Origin: Candidatus Brevundimonas colombiensis | Lineage (GTDB): Bacteria; Pseudomonadota; Alphaproteobacteria; Caulobacterales; Caulobacteraceae | DNA length: 64,000 bases | Reading direction: 5' to 3' | Assembly: GCA_029202665.1 (NCBI GenBank) | Contig: CP119326.1 | Span: forward strand, 2,108,001 to 2,172,000 | In this document: positions 1 through 9,023 of the stretch, one piece after another | How positions within the stretch are numbered: the first letter of the stretch is position 1 | How the letters are laid out: every line of letters starts with the position of its first letter | The notes under the pieces: generated by a model | Told to the model about the DNA's origin: nothing | What the model saw: only the letters and a program-made list of their open reading frames with translations | Database searches by the model: none | Position numbers and translations under genes: made by a program

Positions 1-510
1 CGCCACCCGCCCCCCGCCGTCGACGGCAAGCGGATCAAGCCGAAATACATCGCCCAGACCAAGGCCCGTCCGCCGACCTTCGTGCTGATGGCCAATCGCG
101 CCGAGGCGATGCCGGAGCATTACAAACGCTATCTGGTCAACTCGATCCGTGAGAGCTTCGACCTGCCGGGCACGCCGATCCGCCTGAACGTCAAGTCCAG
201 CGGCGTGAACCCCTATGCCGAGGGCGGCGCCAAGTCGGGGCCGGAACGCTACAAGGGCGACGCCAAGACCGCGCCGCGCCGGGTCAAGAAGGCCGAGAAG
301 GAAGAGGCCCTGTCCAAACTGCCCGGCAAGGCGCTGGAGCAGAAGAAGACCCGTAAGGCCCAGCCCAAGGTTCTGGGCGGCCTGAAATCCAGCGCCTCCA
401 AGAAGGCGGGATCGTCCGTGGCGGTCCAGAAGGGCGCGCGCGGCGGCGCCCGTCAGGTGTCGCGCTCGGGCCGCGTGCGGACGGGGCAAAAGGGCGGCGC
501 CAAGCGGTGA
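1..510 (+). CDS. der: GTPase Der, C-terminal part (5' end outside window)
   Basis: This is the last 169 residues of the ribosome-assembly GTPase Der (EngA), which acts in maturation of the 50S subunit. The reading frame is open from base 1. The visible start is the KH-like domain that follows the two GTPase domains: residues about 14-74 include the KPKYIAQTK stretch and PIRLNVKSSG, typical of the end of Der. After the canonical end (near NPYAEGG) there is a tail of about 95 residues that is very rich in Lys, Arg, Ala and Gly. Basic tails occur in some alphaproteobacterial Der proteins, and one could contact rRNA, but that is inference. A Nudix gene follows 18 bases downstream on the same strand. 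Confidence 0.9.
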   Translation, partial: RHPPPAVDGKRIKPKYIAQTKARPPTFVLMANRAEAMPEHYKRYLVNSIRESFDLPGTPIRLNVKSSGVNPYAEGGAKSGPERYKGDAKTAPRRVKKAEKEEALSKLPGKALEQKKTRKAQPKVLGGLKSSASKKAGSSVAVQKGARGGARQVSRSGRVRTGQKGGAKR

Positions 511-528
511 GAATCGGGCGCTGACGCC

Positions 529-1008
529 ATGAGCGACGCCGATCCCGCCGTTCTGCCCGATCGGCCGACCTCGCGTTGGCTGATCCTGGACGGGCAGGGG
601 CGGGTGCTGCTGTTCCGGTTCGACTATGCCGAGGGGCCGCTGGCCGGGACCGCCTTCTGGGCCACGCCCGGCGGCGGCTGTGATCCGGGCGAGACCTATG
701 CGGACGCCGCGTGTCGTGAACTGTTCGAGGAAACCGGCCTGACGGTCGTCGATCCGGGACCGGAGGTGGCGCAGCGGATCGCGTGTTTCCGCCTGCCCGA
801 CGGGCGGATGGCGCGGGTGGATCAGCGGTTCTTCCTGCTGCGGACCGATGACTTTTCCCTGTCGGCGTCGGGCTGGACCGAAGAGGAACAGCGCGTGCTG
901 GCCGAGCATCGGTGGTGGAGCATTCAGGACATCCGCAACTCAAGCCAGACGATCTGGCCTGACGATCTGGCGGATATCGTCGAGGGTTTGCAGACGATGG
1001 GAAGCTGA
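529..1008 (+). CDS. Nudix hydrolase
   Basis: A 159-residue cytosolic Nudix hydrolase, expected to cleave a nucleoside diphosphate linked to another group using divalent metal. The Nudix box is intact at residues 49-71: G49, E55, R63-E64, E67-E68 and G70 fit the G-x5-E-x7-RE-U-x-EE-x-G-U pattern. Its substrate cannot be read from the sequence. The gene starts 18 bases after der and may be co-transcribed with it. It converges on the LytTR gene, with only two bases between the stop codons. Confidence 0.88.
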   Translation: MSDADPAVLPDRPTSRWLILDGQGRVLLFRFDYAEGPLAGTAFWATPGGGCDPGETYADAACRELFEETGLTVVDPGPEVAQRIACFRLPDGRMARVDQRFFLLRTDDFSLSASGWTEEEQRVLAEHRWWSIQDIRNSSQTIWPDDLADIVEGLQTMGS

Positions 1009-1010
1009 CC

Positions 1011-1844
1011 TCAGGCCGGCCTGCGCCCCAGCTTTTCCAGCACGGCGTCGCGATAGGTGCGGCTGACCACCAGTTCCGCGCCGCTGTTCATCGTCAACCG
1101 CCAGGCGCCGTCCGACAGTGGCTGGACCTGAGCGACGCGGGCCAGGTTGATCAGGCTGGATCGGTGGCTGCGGGCGAAGAGGCGCGGGTCCAGACGCGCT
1201 TCCAGCGCCTGCAGGGTGTCGCGGACCAGCCCCTCCTTGCCCGCCCAGTTGACGACGACATAATTGCCGGCGGAGGCGAACCATTCGATGTCGCTGACCG
1301 GGATCGAGGCGCGCGTCCGGCCCGTGGAGACCAGCAGGCGATGGGTCTGCTCCGGCTCCAGCGTGCGGGCTTCGGACAGGGCGGCGGTCAGGACGGCGAT
1401 CCGGTCGCGGGCGTCGCGGGCGCTGCGCCAAGAGGCGGCGGCCATGCCGATGGCGACGACGGCGGTGTAGAGCAGAAGGACGACCGGCAGCCGGTCGATG
1501 GTCCGCGCCGCCCATTCGCCGCCAGAACCGGCAGGGTTCAGAAAGCCCATGTCGGTGCGGGCGTTGAGGGCGGCGATCAGGGGGACGACGCCCGGCATGA
1601 GGACGGCCAGGACGCCCGCCGCCCGCCACCCGGCGCCGAGCCGACGGATCACCGCCCATGTCAGCCCCGCCACCCCCAGCCAGGGCGTGTAGGACAGGGC
1701 CGCCCAGAACAGTGAGGCGTCCAGGGACAGATCCGGCGATCCGCGCCGCAGATACCAGGCCACGGCCAACACGGTCGCCGCATAGCTGTAGGCCGTGAAC
1801 AGACCGACCGCCGCCGCCACGGGCGCACGCCTCAACCGGCGCAT
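1011..1844 (-). CDS. Membrane-anchored LytTR-family transcriptional regulator
   Basis: The N-terminal half has about four hydrophobic segments. The last 100 residues form a LytTR DNA-binding domain: VSDIEWFASAGNYV, then LEARLDPRLFARSHRSSLIN, then LTMNSGAELVVSRTYRD. Membrane-bound LytTR regulators of this layout are common in Caulobacterales and often control an adjacent membrane protein. An upstream ATG at 1901 would add 19 residues. I prefer 1844 because it shortens the overlap with the upstream DUF2306 gene from 70 to 13 bases, but no clear ribosome site decides the matter. Both genes are on the minus strand and probably share an mRNA. Confidence 0.82.
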   Translation of the reverse strand: MRRLRRAPVAAAVGLFTAYSYAATVLAVAWYLRRGSPDLSLDASLFWAALSYTPWLGVAGLTWAVIRRLGAGWRAAGVLAVLMPGVVPLIAALNARTDMGFLNPAGSGGEWAARTIDRLPVVLLLYTAVVAIGMAAASWRSARDARDRIAVLTAALSEARTLEPEQTHRLLVSTGRTRASIPVSDIEWFASAGNYVVVNWAGKEGLVRDTLQALEARLDPRLFARSHRSSLINLARVAQVQPLSDGAWRLTMNSGAELVVSRTYRDAVLEKLGRRPA

Positions 1845-2506
1845 AAGGGACGACGGCGCTTGCGGATCAGCAGGGTCGCGATCCAGACGACGATCAGGCA
1901 TTGGAACAGGACGGTCGGCCAGAGCTGGCTCCAGGGCGCGGGCAGGGCGGTCAGGAAATTGCCCGAGAAGGCGCTCAATACCGCAGAATAGGCGCCCAGC
2001 ATCTTCGCCAGATGCTCATAGGTCCAGAGGTTCGGCGAAAAGGGCCAGGATAGCGGCGCGGCGAACCGCCACAGATCCCAGAACCCCATCATCAGGGCGC
2101 TGGCGGCCAGGGCGGCCGAGACGGTTGCGGGACCGTCGGAACGGCCGGTCGCCAGCAGGACCAGAACCCACAGGCCGATGCCGATCACCCCCAGCGTCGC
2201 GGCCCAATCCAGCGGGCGGGCGCGGTCCCGGGCATTCAGATCGGGCCGTTTTCGCCCCAGCACCCGCACGCCCGAGAACAGGCTGAGCGTGGCGGTCGCC
2301 GACAGGGCCAGGAAATAGGTGTTGAACCGCAGCGCCGTCATCGCCCAGGCGCAGACCAGAAGGATCGTCATCAGACCGACGAACAGCCGCCCCCAGAACC
2401 GGTGGGCGCGGCCGCCCTTGCGGGTGACGACGGGCATGACGCCGACCAGAACGGCGCAAAGGCCGGTCGAGACGTGGACGATCAGAAGGGACGAGAACAG
2501 GGTCAT
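1832..2506 (-). CDS. DUF2306-like integral membrane protein
   Basis: A 224-residue protein made almost entirely of hydrophobic helices, about six or seven. The start (HVSTGLCAVLVGVMPVVTRKGGRAHRFWGR) has the conserved Gly/His pattern typical of DUF2306 proteins: a lysine-glycine turn, a histidine, then an arginine at the end of the second helix. No function is established for the family. Its 3' end overlaps the start of the LytTR regulator gene, so the two are likely translationally coupled, with the membrane protein a possible sensor partner or target. Confidence 0.7.
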   Translation of the reverse strand: MTLFSSLLIVHVSTGLCAVLVGVMPVVTRKGGRAHRFWGRLFVGLMTILLVCAWAMTALRFNTYFLALSATATLSLFSGVRVLGRKRPDLNARDRARPLDWAATLGVIGIGLWVLVLLATGRSDGPATVSAALAASALMMGFWDLWRFAAPLSWPFSPNLWTYEHLAKMLGAYSAVLSAFSGNFLTALPAPWSQLWPTVLFQCLIVVWIATLLIRKRRRPLCAG

Positions 2507-2581
2507 GGACCCCGCCTTGCCGACGTCCGCCGCGCAGCGCCATCGTCCGGGGACGAACGGCGGCGGGCGGGGACGAAAGCC

Positions 2582-3340
2582 TCAGATCAGGGCTTCGATC
2601 GACGGTCCGGCTTTCCAGTCCTGGAACCGGATGGTCAGGGGCGGGGTCGCATCCGGGCGGGCCAGGTCGACGACCAGGGGACCGATCTGGGAGGGATGGG
2701 GCAGGACCGACGGGTCTTCGCCCGGATAGGCCTGGGCGCGCATCGCGGTGCGCATCCGGCCGGGGTCGACGATGCAGGCGCGGACGGGCGTGCTCTCGAT
2801 CTCATCGGCCCAGGCCTTCACCAGGGCCTCGGCGCCCGCCTTGGTCGCGGCGTACATGCCCCAGAAGGCGCGGGGATTGGTCGCCACGCTGGTCGTGAAA
2901 TGAATGGCGCGTCCGGCGTCGGAGGCGCGCAGCAGCGGCTCCAGCGAACGGATCAGGCGATAGACGGCGGTGAAGTTGGTCTTCTCGACCTTGGCGAACT
3001 CGCGCGGGTCGGCGTGGGACACCGGCGTCAGGCCCGACGGCCCCATGGTCGCGGCGGCGTGGACCCAGACGTCCAGCTTCTTGAAACGTTCGAAGATCGC
3101 GCCCCCCAGCCGGTCGATGGCGCCGCCGTCCACCAGGTCGAACGGGATGAGGGTGGCGTGGCGGCCGGTGGCGGCGAAGACGGCGTCGTCAAGCTCCTCC
3201 AGACCGCCCTGGGTGCGGGCCGTGGCGATGACATGGGCGCCCGCCTTGGCCAGGGCCAGGGCGCTTTCATAGCCGATGCCGCGCGATGCGCCGACGACAA
3301 GGGCGATGCGGTCGGCGAGGGGGGCGGGGGTGGTCGACAT
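2582..3340 (-). CDS. SDR-family oxidoreductase
   Basis: A classical short-chain dehydrogenase/reductase of 252 residues. The NAD(P)-binding glycine motif is G17-A-S-R-G21-I-G23, and the catalytic residues are S151, Y163 and K167 (YAATK). The open frame continues upstream to 3619, but homology begins at MSTTPAPLADRIALVV, so I place the start at 3340. The substrate is unknown. The gene is divergent from the MFS exporter, and the 103-base gap between them contains a Fur-like palindrome, so both could respond to iron. Confidence 0.88.
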   Translation of the reverse strand: MSTTPAPLADRIALVVGASRGIGYESALALAKAGAHVIATARTQGGLEELDDAVFAATGRHATLIPFDLVDGGAIDRLGGAIFERFKKLDVWVHAAATMGPSGLTPVSHADPREFAKVEKTNFTAVYRLIRSLEPLLRASDAGRAIHFTTSVATNPRAFWGMYAATKAGAEALVKAWADEIESTPVRACIVDPGRMRTAMRAQAYPGEDPSVLPHPSQIGPLVVDLARPDATPPLTIRFQDWKAGPSIEALI

Positions 3341-3406
3341 TCCTGTCTGATAGGCGTCATCGCCCGCAACGCCAAGGGAGGCTCGACCCCGAAAGACGAC
3401 GATGAT

Positions 3407-3424
3407 ATGCGAATGACTCGCATT
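3407..3424. promoter_or_regulatory. Candidate Fur box
   Basis: The sequence ATGCGAATGACTCGCATT is an 18-base near-palindrome. Its core TGCGA-N-T-N-A-N-TCGCA has the 7-1-7 symmetry of Fur operators. It ends 19 bases before the ATG of the MFS gene and is followed by an AT-rich GTTAAATT that could serve as a -10 element. The site would then cover the promoter and the transcript would be almost leaderless. It lies 66 bases from the divergent SDR start. Confidence 0.55.
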
Positions 3425-3443
3425 GTTAAATTGAGTCGACGCC

Positions 3444-4643
3444 ATGACCCGTCTCGCGATCTTCCTGTCCGTCTTCGCCTCGACCCTGGCGGTCATGATC
3501 ATCATGCCGATCCTGGCGCCCCTGATCCGGGCGATGGGATTGAGCGAAAGCCAGGGCGGCTGGATGATTTCCATCGGTTCGATCGTCATGGCGGTGACGG
3601 GAGCCTGGTGGGGCGCCAAGAGCGATCATTGGGGGCGCAAGGCCGTGATCCTGGCGGGGTTCGCCGGTCTGTGCGTCAGCTACGCCGTCTATGCCGTTGT
3701 GATCGACCTGGGGCTCAGGGGCGTCCTTGTCGGCGTCCCGCTTCTGGCGGCCTTGTTCGTCGGCAGGGCGTTTGTCGGGGCCTTCCTGCCCGCCGCCCCG
3801 GCCGCCGCCCAGGCCTATATGGCCGACACCACCACGGCCGAAACCCGCAGCACGGGAATGGCCCTGATCGGCGCGGCCAGCGGCCTGGGCATGATCGCGG
3901 GACCCGCCCTGGGCGGCGCCCTGGCGTTGAGGGGGCTGATCTGGCCGATGGTCCTGGCGTCGGTCCTGCCGGTTCTGGCCTTCGTCATGGTCGCCCTGGT
4001 GGTGCCGCGCACCCCGCCCAGGGAGCGATCGACCACCGATCGGCTCAGCCCGTTCGCTCCCGCCGTGCGCGGCTGGCTGTTGATCGGCCTGCTGTTGATG
4101 CTGACGATCGTGACGCTTCAGGTCAGCGCGGGCTTCTATTTTCAGGACCGCCTGAATCTGAGCGGGCCGGAGACGGCGCGGTTCCTGGCCCTGTCGCTGA
4201 GCTTGGTCGGCCTGCTGCTGGTGGCGACCCAGACGGTGCAGATGAAGCTGTTGAAATGGGCGCCGCGACGGCTGGTGCGGGCGGGCGCGCCCTTCCTGAT
4301 GATCTCCCTGCTGGTCCTGTTGTTCACGGCCTCGCGCGCGACCTATGCGGGGGCCTACGCCCTGTTCGGCGTGGGGGCGGGACTGGTCATCCCGGGGTAT
4401 ATGTCGGGGGTCTCGCTGGCCGTGGATCAGGATCGTCAGGGTGCGGCGGCCGGTCTGGTCACACTGATGCAGGGTGTGGCCGCCATCATCGCGCCCCTGG
4501 GCAGCACCCTGTTGTACGAACGCGCGCCGGGCCTGCCGTTCGCCGTGGCCGCGGTCCTGTGCGCCGGTGTGATCCTGGTCGGCCTGCTGCTCGCTCCGGC
4601 GGGGCGGACGAGGGCGGTCCAGACCGGGAACGGCGCGGCTTGA
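3444..4643 (+). CDS. MFS transporter, possibly iron-regulated exporter
   Basis: A 399-residue inner-membrane protein with about twelve hydrophobic helices. The loop between helices 2 and 3 carries the MFS A-motif-like GAKSDHWGRK, and the second half has a weaker counterpart. The general look is of a drug or siderophore exporter of the DHA1 type. The start is the ATG right after the Fur-like palindrome; no strong Shine-Dalgarno precedes it. The iron link is inference from the box only. No siderophore biosynthesis gene lies nearby, so ordinary multidrug efflux is an alternative. Confidence 0.85.
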   Translation: MTRLAIFLSVFASTLAVMIIMPILAPLIRAMGLSESQGGWMISIGSIVMAVTGAWWGAKSDHWGRKAVILAGFAGLCVSYAVYAVVIDLGLRGVLVGVPLLAALFVGRAFVGAFLPAAPAAAQAYMADTTTAETRSTGMALIGAASGLGMIAGPALGGALALRGLIWPMVLASVLPVLAFVMVALVVPRTPPRERSTTDRLSPFAPAVRGWLLIGLLLMLTIVTLQVSAGFYFQDRLNLSGPETARFLALSLSLVGLLLVATQTVQMKLLKWAPRRLVRAGAPFLMISLLVLLFTASRATYAGAYALFGVGAGLVIPGYMSGVSLAVDQDRQGAAAGLVTLMQGVAAIIAPLGSTLLYERAPGLPFAVAAVLCAGVILVGLLLAPAGRTRAVQTGNGAA

Positions 4644-4658
4644 ACCACCCCGCCGAGG

Positions 4659-6164
4659 TCAGGCGCTGACCAGCAGGGATAGCTGTTTGGCGCCGAACTC
4701 GCGGCCGCCCTCCTCGATCTCGCGATCCAGCAGGCGGGTGGGGTAGTCGCCGGTGAAATAGTGGTCGGTGAACTGGGGATGGGCGTTGTCGCGGCCGGTC
4801 TCGCCCATGGCGCGATACAGGCCGTCGATGGACAGGAAGCCCAGCGAATCGACCTCAAGCATCTCGCGCATCTCGTCCAGCGTCTTGTTGGCGGCCAGCA
4901 ACTGGGCGCGTTCGGGCATGTCGATGCCGTAGAAGTCGGGGAACAGGATCTGAGGGCTGGCCGAACGCAGGTGAACCTCGGTCGCGCCCGCCGCGCGCAC
5001 GGCGCGGACCAGTTTGACCGAGGTGGTGCCGCGCACGATGGAATCGTCGATCAGCACGACCCGCTTACCGGCCAGGGCCGACTTGTTGGGGCTGTGCTTC
5101 ATCCGCACGCCCTTCTGACGCGCGCCCTGGCTGGGCTGGATGAAGGTGCGGCCCAGATAGTGGCTGCGGATGATGCCCATTTCATAGGGAATGCCGCTTT
5201 CCTGGGCATAGCCGAGCGCTGCGGGGACGCCGGAATCCGGCACCGGCACGACGATGTCGGCCTCCACGCCCAGCTCGCGGGCCAGACCCCGGCCCATCTC
5301 CTTCCTGACCTCATAGACCGAGCGGCCGTTCACGACCGAATCCGGGCGGGAGAAATAGACGTATTCGAACAGGCAGGGGCGGGCGGCGCGGGCCGGGAAG
5401 GGTTTGAGCGAGCGCAGACCGCTGTCGTCGATCACGACGATCTCGCCATGTTCGACATCGCGCACGAAGGTCGCGCCCATCATGTCCAGCGCGCAGGTTT
5501 CGGACGCCAGCACCCAGCCCTCGCCCAACTGACCCAGCACCAGCGGGCGGATGCCCAGCGGGTCGCGGGCGCCGATCATCTTGGTGCGCGTCTGGGCGAC
5601 CAGGGCGTAGCCGCCCTCGATCCGCGCCAGGGCGTCGATGAAGCGATCGACGATCTTGGCCTTACGGCTGCGGGCGATCAGATGGAGGATGACCTCGGAA
5701 TCGGACGTCGACTGGAAGATCGCGCCTTCGCTGACCAACTGGGCGTGGAGGAATTTGAAGTTGGTCAGGTTGCCGTTGTGGGCGATGGCGATGCCGCCCT
5801 GGTCCAGATCGGCGAACATCGGCTGGATGTTGCGCAGGAAGCTGCCGCCTGAGGTGGAGTAGCGGGTGTGGCCCACAGCCGCGCGGCCCGGCATCCGCGT
5901 CATCAGGTCGGCGCCGCCGAACGCCTCGCCCACCAGGCCCTGGTGGCGTTCGGTGTGGAAACGCTCGTCCCTGACGCTGGCGATGCCGCAGGCTTCCTGG
6001 CCGCGATGCTGAAGGGCGTGAAGGCCCAGGGCGACGACGGAGGAGCCTTCGTCCTCGTCCGCGCCCCAGACGCCGCAGACGCCGCATTCCAGACGAAGCT
6101 GGTCATCCTCCGGCTCGCGCCAGTGCTCGCGGTGAACGACGGGATCGGCGATATGGTGGCGCAT
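4659..6164 (-). CDS. purF: Amidophosphoribosyltransferase
   Basis: This enzyme makes phosphoribosylamine from PRPP and glutamine, the committed step of purine synthesis. It has 501 residues. The class II glutamine amidotransferase domain begins at catalytic C27 (ECGVCGVWG) after a short propeptide, followed by HRGQE at 53-57 and GHTRYSTSG at 98-106. The phosphoribosyltransferase domain has the PRPP loop VVLIDDSIVRGTT at 369-381. Length and motifs are normal for the family. cvpA lies immediately upstream on the same strand with a 29-base gap, the usual cvpA-purF pairing. Confidence 0.97.
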   Translation of the reverse strand: MRHHIADPVVHREHWREPEDDQLRLECGVCGVWGADEDEGSSVVALGLHALQHRGQEACGIASVRDERFHTERHQGLVGEAFGGADLMTRMPGRAAVGHTRYSTSGGSFLRNIQPMFADLDQGGIAIAHNGNLTNFKFLHAQLVSEGAIFQSTSDSEVILHLIARSRKAKIVDRFIDALARIEGGYALVAQTRTKMIGARDPLGIRPLVLGQLGEGWVLASETCALDMMGATFVRDVEHGEIVVIDDSGLRSLKPFPARAARPCLFEYVYFSRPDSVVNGRSVYEVRKEMGRGLARELGVEADIVVPVPDSGVPAALGYAQESGIPYEMGIIRSHYLGRTFIQPSQGARQKGVRMKHSPNKSALAGKRVVLIDDSIVRGTTSVKLVRAVRAAGATEVHLRSASPQILFPDFYGIDMPERAQLLAANKTLDEMREMLEVDSLGFLSIDGLYRAMGETGRDNAHPQFTDHYFTGDYPTRLLDREIEEGGREFGAKQLSLLVSA

Positions 6165-6193
6165 CGCAGGGCTCCGATGACCGGGGAAACGTC

Positions 6194-6790
6194 TTAAGGG
6201 GCGGCTTCGCGGCGCGAGTTAGGCCGTGATTGCGTCTGGGGCAAGGCTTCGTCGTCCGAAAACCCCCTGCGTACGGATGAATCGACCACGGGCGTGATGG
6301 CGTCGGCGCCCCGGCCGATGCTGGGCAGGACGACCTGGATCATCCGCGCGCCCACGGCGCTGACCGGATAGAGGGCGGCGTTGGTCAAGAAACGCGGCGT
6401 CCGCTCGCCCGGCAGGGCCGCGACGATCACCAGATGAACCGCCCCGATCAGCACCAGGGCGCGCACCGCGCCGATGACGAAGCCGAAGACGCGGTCCACC
6501 ACGCCGAGGTGCGGATGGTCCTTGGCGCCCTTGGACAGCATTCCGCCGATCAGGCGCAGGCCGAAATAGACCACGAAGAAGGTCAGGACGGCGGCCAGGA
6601 TCGACCCGGCCCATTCGGGATCGACGAAGGCGCGCGCGACCCCGGCCGTCCACGGCAGGGCGATCAGGGCGACCAGGGCCGCCAGGGTGGCGCTGAGCAG
6701 GGTGATGATTTCGCGTACCCCCCCGCGCACCCAGCCGGCCGCGACGGAGAACAGGATCACCACGATGGCGAAGACGTCGTATCCGGTCAC
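6194..6790 (-). CDS. cvpA: CvpA family membrane protein
   Basis: A 198-residue inner-membrane protein with four hydrophobic segments in the first 140 residues. Its opening (TGYDVFAIVVILFSVAAGWVRG) is typical of CvpA, a family named for colicin V production and often found next to purF. The start codon is GTG at 6790. The C-terminal tail is hydrophilic. It probably shares a transcript with purF; radA ends 31 bases upstream. Confidence 0.9.
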   Translation of the reverse strand: MTGYDVFAIVVILFSVAAGWVRGGVREIITLLSATLAALVALIALPWTAGVARAFVDPEWAGSILAAVLTFFVVYFGLRLIGGMLSKGAKDHPHLGVVDRVFGFVIGAVRALVLIGAVHLVIVAALPGERTPRFLTNAALYPVSAVGARMIQVVLPSIGRGADAITPVVDSSVRRGFSDDEALPQTQSRPNSRREAAP

Positions 6791-6821
6791 GCGTGCGGGA
6801 TCCTGCGGCTGCTACGCCCGC

Positions 6822-8192
6822 CTAATAGCGGTTCTGCGAGATTCGTTCGACCACATCCGTCAGGCGGGTCGCAGATGTCACCTTCACGCCCCTGGTCTTG
6901 GCGGTCAGGGGCGGAGCGAGGACCTGATCGAAGCCCAGCTTCTGCGCCTCACGCAGGCGGGCCTCGGCCCGGCCGACGCTGCGGACCTCGCCCGACAGGC
7001 CGATCTCGCCGAAGACCACGCAGCCCTGAGGCAGGGAGACGCCGGTCGCCGAACTGATCAGGGCCGCCGCCGCCGCGAGGTCGGCGGCGGGCTCGTTGAT
7101 GCGCAGGCCACCCGCGACATTCAGATAGACGTCCTGATCGCCGAAACCGAAGCCGCAGCGCGCCTCAAGCACCGCCAGCACCATGGCCAGACGCCCCGTC
7201 TCCCACCCGATCACGGCCCGGCGCGGGGTGCCATAGGCGGATTTGGACACCAGGGCCTGCATCTCGACCAGCACGGGGCGCGAGCCTTCGATCCCGGCGA
7301 AGACGGCGGCGCCGGGCGCCCGCTCCTTGCCCTCGCCCAGGAAGAGGGCGGACGGGTTGGCGACCTCGCGCAGGCCGCTGTCGCCCATTTCGAAGACGCC
7401 GATCTCGTCGGTGGCGCCGAAACGGTTCTTGCCGGCGCGCAGGATGCGGAACGGATAGCCGCGCTCGCCCTCGAAGGTCATGACCGCGTCGACCAGATGT
7501 TCGACCACGCGCGGACCGGCGACCTGACCATCCTTGGTGACATGGCCGACCAGGATGATGGCGGGACCGTCGTTCTTGGCCAGACGCACCAGTTCGCTGG
7601 CGCAGGCGCGGACCTGGGTGATGGAGCCAGGGCCGCTGTCGTGCACGTCCGACCACAGGGTCTGGACCGAATCGATGATGACAACGTCGAATTTCTCGCG
7701 TTTCAGCGTGCCGAGGATGTCGCGCAACGCGGTCGCGGCGGCCAGATTGACCGGCGCATCCGCCAGCCCCATCCGCTTGGCCCGCGCCCTGATCTGCTCC
7801 ACCGCCTCTTCGCCCGAGATATAGGCCACCCGCGCGCCGCGCAGCGCCGCCTTGGCCGCCACTTCCAGCAACAGGGTGGACTTGCCGACGCCCGGATCGC
7901 CGCTGAGCAGAATGGCCGAGCCGGGCACCACGCCGCCGCCGCACACCCGGTCGAATTCGGTCACGCCCGTCGCGATGCGCGGCGGCTCGGGCGTATCGGA
8001 CTGCAACGTCTCGAACTGAATGCCGCGCGTGCGGGCCGAGGCGGCGGCTGAGGGCTTGATGGCGCCGGGCGGGGCTGACCGGCTTTCCTCGGTGAGCGTG
8101 TTCCACTGGCCGCAGGACGAGCACTGGCCCGACCACTTGCCGTGGACCGCGCCGCAGGACTGACAGACATAGAGGGCGGAATCGCGAGCCAT
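6822..8192 (-). CDS. radA: DNA repair protein RadA
   Basis: RadA is a RecA-like, DnaB-related ATPase that promotes branch migration during recombination. The 456-residue protein starts at MARDSALYVC; the open frame runs further upstream, but this is the family start. It has a four-cysteine zinc finger (C10, C13, C24, C27), Walker A GDPGVGKST at 98-106, the RadA-specific KNRFG motif at 255-259, and a Lon-like C-terminal domain. It lies upstream of cvpA-purF on the same strand and is divergent from the Yip1-like gene. Confidence 0.96.
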   Translation of the reverse strand: MARDSALYVCQSCGAVHGKWSGQCSSCGQWNTLTEESRSAPPGAIKPSAAASARTRGIQFETLQSDTPEPPRIATGVTEFDRVCGGGVVPGSAILLSGDPGVGKSTLLLEVAAKAALRGARVAYISGEEAVEQIRARAKRMGLADAPVNLAAATALRDILGTLKREKFDVVIIDSVQTLWSDVHDSGPGSITQVRACASELVRLAKNDGPAIILVGHVTKDGQVAGPRVVEHLVDAVMTFEGERGYPFRILRAGKNRFGATDEIGVFEMGDSGLREVANPSALFLGEGKERAPGAAVFAGIEGSRPVLVEMQALVSKSAYGTPRRAVIGWETGRLAMVLAVLEARCGFGFGDQDVYLNVAGGLRINEPAADLAAAAALISSATGVSLPQGCVVFGEIGLSGEVRSVGRAEARLREAQKLGFDQVLAPPLTAKTRGVKVTSATRLTDVVERISQNRY

Positions 8193-8387
8193 GAGCTTCC
8201 TTAGCAGACCCGCCGATTCGACGACGGATCGCCCCGATCTGCAATTCATCCACGACAAAGTCGGTCGCAGTGGCAACCTTCGCCATTACGAAGGATTTGA
8301 GAACACGTCGCACGGCGCTTGCGTTACAGGGCGACGTAACGTCACTATTCGACCCGGCTCCCCATTATCAGAGGCATTTTGATTCAC

Positions 8388-9023
8388 ATGACTGACCCGA
8401 CGCCCCACTCGTCCCAGCCCGCCGTCGATCCGGCCCTGACCGCACGGGTCAAGGGAATCCTGCTCCAACCCAAGGCGGAGTGGCAGGTCATCGACCGCGA
8501 GTTCGCCACGACCAACAGCCTCTACACCCGCTACGCCATGATCCTGGCCGCGATCAGCCCGATCGCCACCCTGATCGCGAGCGTGGCCTTCCTGCACACT
8601 TCGATCGTCAGCGCCCTGGTGCTGGCGGTGCCGTCCTATGTGCTGGCGCTGGCGGGCGTCTTCATCCTGGGCATCATCATCAATGCGCTGGCTTCCAGCT
8701 TCGGCGGAACGCCGAACCCGATCCAGGCGCAGAAACTGGCCGTCTATTCGTACACCGCCGCCTGGGTCGCGGGCATCGCCAATCTGATTCCCGTCGTGGG
8801 CGGCCTGATCGCCCTGGCCGGCGCGATCTACAGCCTGGTGCTGCTGTTCATGGGCCTGCCGATCCTGATGAAGGCGCCGGAAGACAAGAAGGTCGTCTAT
8901 TTCATCGTCATCCTGATCGCCGGCATCGTGCTGGGCGTTATCATGAGCGCCATCGTCGGCGCCGTGGCCCTGGCCTTCTTGGCCTCGACCGGCGGTCTGG
9001 CGGCGATGGGCGCCGGTTACTGA
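8388..9023 (+). CDS. Yip1-domain membrane protein
   Basis: A 211-residue protein. A soluble start of about 45 residues (RVKGILLQPKAEWQVIDRE, typical of the bacterial Yip1 domain) is followed by about five transmembrane helices rich in Ala, Ile and Gly. The family function is unknown. I use the ATG at 8388; an in-frame TTG lies at 8379, too close to the GAGG at 8371. Its 3' end overlaps the convergent alr gene by seven bases. Confidence 0.8.
   Translation: MTDPTPHSSQPAVDPALTARVKGILLQPKAEWQVIDREFATTNSLYTRYAMILAAISPIATLIASVAFLHTSIVSALVLAVPSYVLALAGVFILGIIINALASSFGGTPNPIQAQKLAVYSYTAAWVAGIANLIPVVGGLIALAGAIYSLVLLFMGLPILMKAPEDKKVVYFIVILIAGIVLGVIMSAIVGAVALAFLASTGGLAAMGAGY

Noticed and set aside
2402..4669. 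A 755-codon plus-strand open frame
   Set aside because: It runs antisense to the SDR gene and out of frame through the MFS gene. Its Gly/Arg/Asp-rich composition is typical of shadow frames in high-G+C DNA.
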